DNA of 50,000 bases from Mesostigma viride. Taxonomy: Eukaryota; Streptophyta; Mesostigmatophyceae; Mesostigmatales; Mesostigmataceae. Made by a program: the position numbers and the translations under genes. The stretch's first letter is position 1. Each line of letters starts with the position of its first letter. The stretch covers positions 1,517,795 through 1,567,794 of the forward strand of contig RPFO01000246.1 of NCBI GenBank assembly GCA_009746045.1. The letters are read 5' to 3'. The notes below the pieces were generated by a model. The model was not told where the DNA came from and did not search any database. It worked only from the letters and a program-made list of their open reading frames with translations. Of the stretch, positions 45,043 through 50,000 are shown in pieces.

Positions 45043-45909
45043 TCAATATAGACTGTCCCGCGACTCGTTCCACTCTCTGCAGGTTTTGCAACAACCGATC
45101 GAGCGAACTCTCTGAACCTCTTTCGCCGCCATTTCATCGATACGAGCGAACATCTCTTCTTTGGCGGCCACCAACTTTGCCTCCTTGTTGCCGGTGTCAG
45201 GATAGATTCCGGACCTCCTCGTCTTCATCGGGGCCACTCTCTCCAAATACTCTGCACACAGAGAATCCTGCTCCTCCTCCACAATCGCCTTCACGCCGGA
45301 TACAATCGCTTTGGCTTTTGTTTCCACGCGAAAATCGAACTCTCGTTGAGTTATCAGCGGAATGTCGGCGAGTGCAAAACACATACGCCGATAAAGTTCG
45401 CTTACATCCGTGTCACGCGAGTCGGCAAAAGGTGTCGTCATCAAAAAGCATCTCAAGCTACTCCAACCATTTTCGCGGGCGCCGGCAACGTAGCCTCCCT
45501 TTGCCAAGTCCGCACCTGTCGCGGAGTCTTTGACTATCCAATCTTCAAGGAGGTACTCGTCTCCCCCGGTGAAATCAAAATTTACACCCACGACCTCTCC
45601 GACAGTCATGTCCAAGCGAAGTCGCAGGGCCCCCCCCGCCAATCCAGGTCCGAGGGCACCCGCCATTCCAAGTCCGCGACTGAGGGCATTTTCGATGTGA
45701 CGAGAATGTTCTTCGTGCTTTGGACAATACAAGTCAAATCCGAGAGCGGTTTTCTTGCAAGTGGATACATCACACTTGCGCGGCGCCCCTATTGAGCGAG
45801 CAACACTCTGAATGACAGTGGCAACCGCTTGGTGTTGTTGAAGTCGTTGCCAATCCTCCATCAGGAGGTGACTAGACGAATCGGACGAATCTTCCGTCGA
45901 ACCGGACAT
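45043..45909 (-). CDS. hypothetical protein with C-x4-C-x10-C-x2-H zinc motif, paralog 2
   Basis: The ATG at 45909 is preceded directly by ACTTGTCGCAG. The protein starts MSGSTEDSSDSSSHLLMEDW and has C-DVST-C-KKTALGFDLY-C-PK-H at residues 46-65, matching the spacing and the KK of paralog 1. Further segments are GGALRLRLDMTVGEVVGVNF, ENGWSSLRCFLMTTPFADSR, YRRMCFALADIPLITQREFD and a C-terminal IGCCKTCREW with another CC-x2-C group. 288 residues, one exon, no frameshift, which contrasts with the large gene downstream. The dyad motif follows six bases after the stop. No family recognised beyond the zinc motif. Confidence 0.7.
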   Translation of the reverse strand: MSGSTEDSSDSSSHLLMEDWQRLQQHQAVATVIQSVARSIGAPRKCDVSTCKKTALGFDLYCPKHEEHSRHIENALSRGLGMAGALGPGLAGGALRLRLDMTVGEVVGVNFDFTGGDEYLLEDWIVKDSATGADLAKGGYVAGARENGWSSLRCFLMTTPFADSRDTDVSELYRRMCFALADIPLITQREFDFRVETKAKAIVSGVKAIVEEEQDSLCAEYLERVAPMKTRRSGIYPDTGNKEAKLVAAKEEMFARIDEMAAKEVQRVRSIGCCKTCREWNESRDSLY

Positions 45910-46073
45910 CTGCGACAAGTTACGATAACATACCGGCCCCGGAAAATAAAATTCAAAAAACGTTTTGAAATTTTTTTATGGTACTTGTTTATTAACACGA
46001 AGGTTTAAATTTGGCACAAAGAAACGCCCCAAGGCGCAACTTGTTAAACAGCAATATGGCGATATTAGATTAT

Positions 46074-46274
46074 CTATTCAATGTGCGATTGATGTGCTGA
46101 AACCTTCCAGACTTTGACACTGTCCGGTATGACCGGACTCGGACGAGGAGTCGAATCGGAAGCGAGCCAGTAATCCTCAACTATTTTTTTGATGTACAAT
46201 GGAAGACTCCTTCCATTTTGTCGAAGTGTGTCGGTCCTTTGCCTTTTGGCCAAACTCTCCTTAACCTCCACCAT
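46074..46274 (-). CDS. small hypothetical protein, 66 aa
   Basis: An acceptor (TACGCGCAG) lies three bases before the ATG at 46274. The protein reads MVEVKESLAKRQRTDTLRQN, GRSLPLYIKKIVEDYWLASD, and ends KVWKVSAHQSHIE. KRQR is nuclear-localisation-like. The dyad motif (46021) follows 34 bases after the stop. The gap to the upstream MYND gene is only about 100 bp. Confidence 0.55.
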   Translation of the reverse strand: MVEVKESLAKRQRTDTLRQNGRSLPLYIKKIVEDYWLASDSTPRPSPVIPDSVKVWKVSAHQSHIE

Positions 46275-46302
46275 TTCCTGCGCGTAGGAGGAAAATGATA
46301 CG

Positions 46303-46373
46303 TTATAAATAAACATTAATTTATTAAAAATAACATTATATAAACAAGTTATTACTCTACATTTCCAGTTTTT
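46303..46373 (-). promoter_or_regulatory. conserved 3' gene-end module, copy 1
   Basis: On the sense strand: TGGAAATGT, then TAATAACTTGTTTATATAA, then AATAAATTAATGTTTAT. The same words occur in the same order at 47155-47213. The AATAAA is a likely polyadenylation signal (inference). Confidence 0.6.
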
Positions 46374-47126
46374 CTAAGAGGCAGAGCCGTCGTAGAAGTT
46401 GAAGGAGAAGTCGACATCAGACCCCATAGTTCCATCCAGTATCGTCGTCATGTTAACCCCCCACTTCACCCCTGCCAGCACCTCCCTCGCTTGCCTCAGA
46501 CGTTCGCATCTATCCTTATGCCTACTCCAGTCCGCACGCTGGCACTCCTCACTGCAATATCTGGCATCCCTACATCCTCTACACCACTTCTGAGGTCCTG
46601 TTTCGCACCCACACCCCTCCTTGGAGCACTTTCGCATACCACGCATGCGATCCCCATCCCTCACGATCGGGTCAGAGAGCAAGAAAAAGTTCATGTTGAG
46701 GGGTACTGCCCCTACACATGCATCAGCCCTCACGCGCAGAGAATGCGTAACATTCGGGTAAAATGCGCGCCCGTAGGTGCACCCAAGCTGAGCCCCTTCC
46801 TCTTCCCCCAACTCTATCTTTGGCCCCTTTGTAATGAACGACACCAAAAGGCGGAACTCCCTCCTTGGGTCTATTGGCACTCTTAGATCCATCTGTGGTC
46901 TGAAAAAACCCTCTTGAATACAGAAGTTCATATCAGCTAGCTGGGCGTACATAGCCCTCTCCATTTGGCTGAACGAATCAAACGCCAATAAAACGGCCAA
47001 GTGGCGGCCTGTCCTCTCCTGCGCGACACGAACTTCCTCGAATATGACACGCGACAGAAAGCGAACTTGTCTGTAAACGTTTTGAAGGACGCTTCCGTAG
47101 ACTTCATTCACGATCTCGGACTCCAT
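46374..47126 (-). CDS. MYND-type zinc finger protein
   Basis: The ATG at 47126 follows CCTGAAAAAG, so an acceptor may again touch the start. The protein begins MESEIVNEVYGSVLQNVYRQ, has an N-terminal helical region (VRFLSRVIFEEVRVAQERTG) and ends FNFYDGSAS. The MYND finger is at about residues 171-211: CSKEGC, then WCRGCRDARYCSEECQRADW and SRHKDRC. All paired cysteines and the histidine of the C6HC pattern are present. MYND fingers mediate protein-protein contacts, often in chromatin and signalling proteins. No SET domain or other partner domain is seen. A 3' segment shared with the gene upstream (TAACTTGTTTATATAA) follows the stop. Confidence 0.8.
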   Translation of the reverse strand: MESEIVNEVYGSVLQNVYRQVRFLSRVIFEEVRVAQERTGRHLAVLLAFDSFSQMERAMYAQLADMNFCIQEGFFRPQMDLRVPIDPRREFRLLVSFITKGPKIELGEEEGAQLGCTYGRAFYPNVTHSLRVRADACVGAVPLNMNFFLLSDPIVRDGDRMRGMRKCSKEGCGCETGPQKWCRGCRDARYCSEECQRADWSRHKDRCERLRQAREVLAGVKWGVNMTTILDGTMGSDVDFSFNFYDGSAS

Positions 47127-47154
47127 CTTTTTCAGGGAAAAAACGAACAAAAAA

Positions 47155-47213
47155 ATTCATAAACATTAATTTATTATTTTATATAAACAAGTTACTATTC
47201 CTCGGACAACATT
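47155..47213 (-). promoter_or_regulatory. conserved 3' gene-end module, copy 2
   Basis: On the sense strand: CTTGGAAATGTTGTCCGAGG, a stop (TAG), AACTTGTTTATATAA, then AATAAATTAATGTTTAT. The residues before the stop read VLEMLSEE, the likely end of the gene whose start lies at 49243 beyond the inserted unit. Confidence 0.6.
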
Positions 47214-47238
47214 TCCAAGACACGGGTGGGTGGGTGGG

Positions 47239-47659
47239 GAGCAAAGAAAGAGGCCGACAAAACCAGCCAGAGCGGCTTTTAGTCGCAAAACCTCCCTTAT
47301 CCCTAGCTAACTGACGTCATTAAACCCTTATGTTTAGTGGATGCTAGTAAGACGCTAACCGTACAGACCGGGGGTAGAATATCCCGAATCTGCACGGCTA
47401 GTATTAAATAATGCGTAGGTTGTTCTTTTCAGGGGCACTGCACCTCACGCCCCGTTCCGCCCGGGTATAATCAACCCAAGCGCGGAACGCACATTTTATT
47501 TAATTCATTTTTCAACCATGCACTATATTGCATCTACTAATCACAAAAGCTCTAGCCAAACAGCTACGAGTAAACACTACGACCTATAAGCCGCTCATCC
47601 AGCGGCCTCTTGTTCCCGCATTCACGTATAGAAGAAACTCCGTTCAAAGAACCCCGATT
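47239..47659. repeat. 421-bp direct repeat, copy 1
   Basis: Identical base for base, as far as I can read, to 48621-49041. It starts GAGCAAAGAAAGAGGCCGAC and ends GTTCAAAGAACCCCGATT. No TG...CA ends, primer-binding site or polypurine tract typical of LTRs. (GGGT)n lies just outside its left end. Confidence 0.95.
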
Positions 47660-47660
47660 C

Positions 47661-48490
47661 ATGTCCCACGTAGCTCCCACAAAAACCAGCATCTTCATTA
47701 AAACAATAAGTGGAAGCATACATGTGACACTAATTGACATGCCCGGAGGCACGCCGTTCAAGGCCCTTCATGAAGTACGTTGCCCAATCACCCCCGCCCT
47801 GGCTTTCCCTTGAAGCCGCACTCCACCTTGCTCGTTGTCACAAGTGACCGCCCTGCCGCAAAACGGGAGCCCCCCCACATCGGGAGGCGTGTGCCCGGCG
47901 GCTGTGGATGCGTGGCCAGGCCCAAAAAGGCCCAGCGCATTTGCACTGCGATTGCGCACGGCCAGCCTATCATGACCCCTCTCGGGGCCCCGAGTCGGTA
48001 CCGCTATGGCCGTCTCCCCATAGACCCGGGGTGCTTCGAGAAAAAACGTGGACCTAGCCCAGGCCCCGCCAGCCCGGATGCCCGAGGCCACAGCCCCAGG
48101 CACCTGGCTGAACGAGAGTCCGTTCAGCCAAGACCGCATTCCCCCCGAGGTTTCTATGCGTGGGGAAAAAATTTCTAGCTTAGGCGCTTTTCCCATCGCC
48201 GTCCCCAGCCCCAACCACCCCCCCTCGGCGGAAGGCAATTGCAAAGTTTGCTGGCCAGCAGCAATTTCCGAAGAAAAAGCCGCAGGCCGCGGACCGAGAC
48301 ACGGGTCGCCAGTGCCAGCCATCCGGCTCCAACCCGGGGTGCAAGCATCCCCAGGTACGGAGCACCAGCTCGCGCACTGGGCCGACCAAGCGACAGTTGA
48401 GCACCTGTCACGGCATCCGGCCCACCAAAGACCCCAAGCTGGGGAAAAGGTGCGGACCGGAGGTAATCATTTTCTTTTCTTTTAGTTAAC
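47661..48490 (+). CDS. ORF with ubiquitin-like start, inside direct-repeat-bounded unit
   Basis: An ATG lies two bases after the left direct repeat. The first frame reads MSHVAPTKTSIFIKTISGSI, then HVTLIDMPGGTPFKALHEV. I-F-I-K-T-I-S-G matches the first strand and turn of ubiquitin and the next residues fit its second strand and helix. The frame stops at 47813; other plus frames then stay open with Cys-containing segments (GGCGCVARPKKAQRICTAIA, near 47900-47950; GNCKVCWPAAI, near 48235). A TTTTCTTTTCTTTTAG acceptor near 48485 is followed by NRARNYAWPVNNWKSHHWPS and GQCNQCFW. Probably one broken multi-domain or spliced gene; a ubiquitin-like role is inference from about 30 residues. Confidence 0.35.
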
Positions 48491-48620
48491 CGGGCGAGGA
48501 ACTACGCCTGGCCGGTTAACAACTGGAAGTCTCACCACTGGCCAAGTGGCCAGTGCAACCAGTGCTTTTGGGATTTTGCTCCGCAGCACCCATAGCTGCG
48601 GCTGCCGCCGCAACGACAAC

Positions 48621-49041
48621 GAGCAAAGAAAGAGGCCGACAAAACCAGCCAGAGCGGCTTTTAGTCGCAAAACCTCCCTTATCCCTAGCTAACTGACGTC
48701 ATTAAACCCTTATGTTTAGTGGATGCTAGTAAGACGCTAACCGTACAGACCGGGGGTAGAATATCCCGAATCTGCACGGCTAGTATTAAATAATGCGTAG
48801 GTTGTTCTTTTCAGGGGCACTGCACCTCACGCCCCGTTCCGCCCGGGTATAATCAACCCAAGCGCGGAACGCACATTTTATTTAATTCATTTTTCAACCA
48901 TGCACTATATTGCATCTACTAATCACAAAAGCTCTAGCCAAACAGCTACGAGTAAACACTACGACCTATAAGCCGCTCATCCAGCGGCCTCTTGTTCCCG
49001 CATTCACGTATAGAAGAAACTCCGTTCAAAGAACCCCGATT
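48621..49041. repeat. 421-bp direct repeat, copy 2
   Basis: Identical to 47239-47659. Its right end joins the minus-strand coding sequence of the neighbouring gene (FVGW-LK). Confidence 0.95.
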
Positions 49042-49243
49042 TTTAGCCATCCCACAAACACATGCGTCATAAAGACCTTCCAGGCTTTCTCAAGAACTTG
49101 TCCCCCTGATGTTTTTGAGTATTCAAACTCGTCATCCGTAAAAACCAACTCTGGCACATCCTCCGAGAGGGTCTCTAAGTTGTCATCGGCTTTCCTTTTG
49201 CGCTTGTGGTTTCCGAAGCATTTTTTTGTTCTTCTTCTGACAT
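49042..49243 (-). pseudogene. 5' part of an unrecognised gene, cut by the 1.8-kb repeat unit
   Basis: An acceptor (GGTTGCAG) lies five bases before the ATG at 49243. The protein starts MSEEEQK; at an A7 tract (49221-49227) the frame must shift by one to continue as GNHKRKRKADDNLETLSEDV, PELVFTDDEFEYSKTSGGQV and LEKAWKVFMTHVFVGW. Without the shift it stops at 49175. KRKRK is nuclear-localisation-like. The frame runs into the right 421-bp repeat. The likely 3' end (VLEMLSEE-stop) lies on the other side at about 47195-47220, so the 1.8-kb unit seems to have entered this gene. Confidence 0.5.
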
Positions 49244-49400
49244 TTGTTCTGCAACCATGGAGTCATTTCGAGGGGGGTGTGGTTTAACGGGTGCAGATTT
49301 AAAGTAATTTGTTTTAGGTGAACGTTTACCATTCCATAAGAACAGGGATGGGACGATGGTAAAAACTTCATTAGATATTTTAAACGAACGAGAAGCAACA

Positions 49401-49811
49401 GAAACGACGGCGGGCGTAACTATCATGGGAAACATTGATATCACAAGATCACAATGGACACGAACGCGCTGCAACTTTCACGACATATTCTTCGACATCG
49501 AAAATAAAAAAGAAACGACGGCGGGCGTAACTATCATGAAACATTGATCTTACAAGAAGACAAGAACCTGACGGGGATGCAACTTTCACGACAAACACTT
49601 CGACATCGAAGATGCAAAAGAAACGACGGCGGGCGTAACTATCATGGAAAGATTGAGCTTACAAGATGACAAGTTAACTGACGGGGGTGCATCTTTCACG
49701 AGATATATTTCGACATCGAAAAGGCAAAAGAAACGACGGCGGGCGTAACTAGCACAACCAATGTTGGTCATGTGCTCTTCCAGTAAGAGAAGAAACGACG
49801 GCGGGCGTAAC
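49401..49811 (+). repeat. tandem array of dyad-motif units, five copies
   Basis: GAAACGACGGCGGGCGTAAC starts at 49401, 49512, 49620, 49730 and 49792, so the period is about 110 bp with a shortened last unit. Each full unit also has TGCA.CTTTCACGA and TTCGACATCGAA. The array lies upstream of the gene starting at 49243 and has the same orientation as the dispersed copies. Confidence 0.9.
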
Positions 49812-49860
49812 TATCACACGGTCCAAGAAGAGTGACGTTGGCAGAATTATGGTGTTTGTA

Positions 49861-49949
49861 AAAGGGAGGGGGGGTGGAGGGGGGGGGGGGGGGTAAGAGG
49901 GAGAGAGAGAGAGAGGGAGAGAGAGAGGGAGGGAGAGAGAGAGAGAGAG

Positions 49950-50000
<51 letters not shown>
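49861..50000. repeat. G-rich and (GA)n tract at window edge
   Basis: A GGGAGGGGG stretch passes into (GA)n that continues to the last base of the window, so its full length is unknown. Confidence 0.9.

Larger units (their letters stand above)
38787..46040 (+). repeat. dispersed dyad motif GAAACGCCGGCGGTCGCAAC, eleven copies
   Basis: Copies start at 38787, 38854, 38923, 40200, 40352, 40985, 43853, 43965, 44878, 45018 and 46021, all in plus orientation, i.e. antisense to the genes. All but one lie in introns or gene gaps; 43965 overlaps the uncertain 3' end of the frame ending at 43893. The core is CGNC-N4-GNCG. In several copies the stem is fully paired although the bases differ: CGCC-CTGG-GGCG (44878), CGCC-CCAA-GGCG (46021), GCGAC-CGCC-GTCGC (43965). 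The feature spans the region; only the 20-24 bp at the listed starts are the motif. Confidence 0.8.

Noticed and set aside
47768-48322. 184-residue minus-strand frame within the direct-repeat unit
   Set aside because: The plus strand starts right after the repeat with a ubiquitin-like segment; the minus frame has no recognisable motif. Kept only as a possibility.
47239-49041. Ordinary LTR retrotransposon or TRIM
   Set aside because: The direct repeats lack TG...CA ends; no tRNA primer site, polypurine tract or matching target duplication was found.

Overview
The window reads as nuclear DNA of a eukaryote, most plausibly an alga or another photosynthetic protist; I cannot name the species. 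The reasons are short GT-AG introns, several superfamilies of eukaryotic transposons, SINE/LINE remnants, very long microsatellites, and a mosaic of GC-rich (about 30.5-34.2 kb) and AT-rich segments. I see no rRNA, tRNA or CRISPR array. Many conserved reading frames are broken by single-base shifts, often at homopolymers, which fits either decaying transposons or uncorrected long-read indels, so frames and starts should be read with caution.

Layout. 0-5 kb: a small minus-strand exon, a dispersed repeat, and two copies (one broken) of a LINE ORF1-like gene. 5-19.5 kb: repeat territory with a complete 660-bp hAT MITE (5530-6189), a 2-kb block present twice (7.7-9.5 and 11.2-13.2 kb, the second carrying a cleanly inserted SINE), fragments of an unrecognised gene (9.9-11.2 kb), one hypothetical exon (13.9-14.4 kb) and three satellite arrays (14.5-15.2, 15.35-15.9, 17.0-18.3 kb). 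19.6-22.8 kb: a diverged gene pair member (second member at 29.5-30.1 kb), a SINE with a hairpin and (TTAA)n tail, and a small ORF with a ribonuclease H1 hybrid-binding domain.

22.8-34.3 kb: one minus-strand non-LTR retrotransposon with PHD finger, RING-H2 finger, C2H2 fingers, reverse transcriptase, CCHC knuckle and restriction-like endonuclease. It is split inside the RT domain by a 5.8-kb TA-flanked inverted-repeat transposon (24692-30486), itself filled with microsatellites, a LINE 3' fragment and a TTAA-flanked MITE (27103-27583).

35.2-49.3 kb: the most unusual part. At least six co-oriented minus-strand genes follow each other with 80-280 bp gaps. Most have a splice acceptor (CGCAG or TGCAG) directly before the start codon, and several gaps contain AATAAA. 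A 20-24 bp imperfect dyad (consensus CGNC-N4-GNCG between GAAA and YAAC) sits in nearly every gap and in several introns, at least 16 times and always in the same orientation. The encoded proteins include two paralogs with a C-x4-C-x10-C-x2-H zinc motif, one MYND-finger protein, a 66-aa protein and a very large low-complexity acidic protein. Two young insertions interrupt this cluster: a CTAG-flanked 1.7-kb element inside the first exon of the large gene, and a 1.8-kb unit bounded by two identical 421-bp direct repeats that encloses an ORF beginning like ubiquitin.
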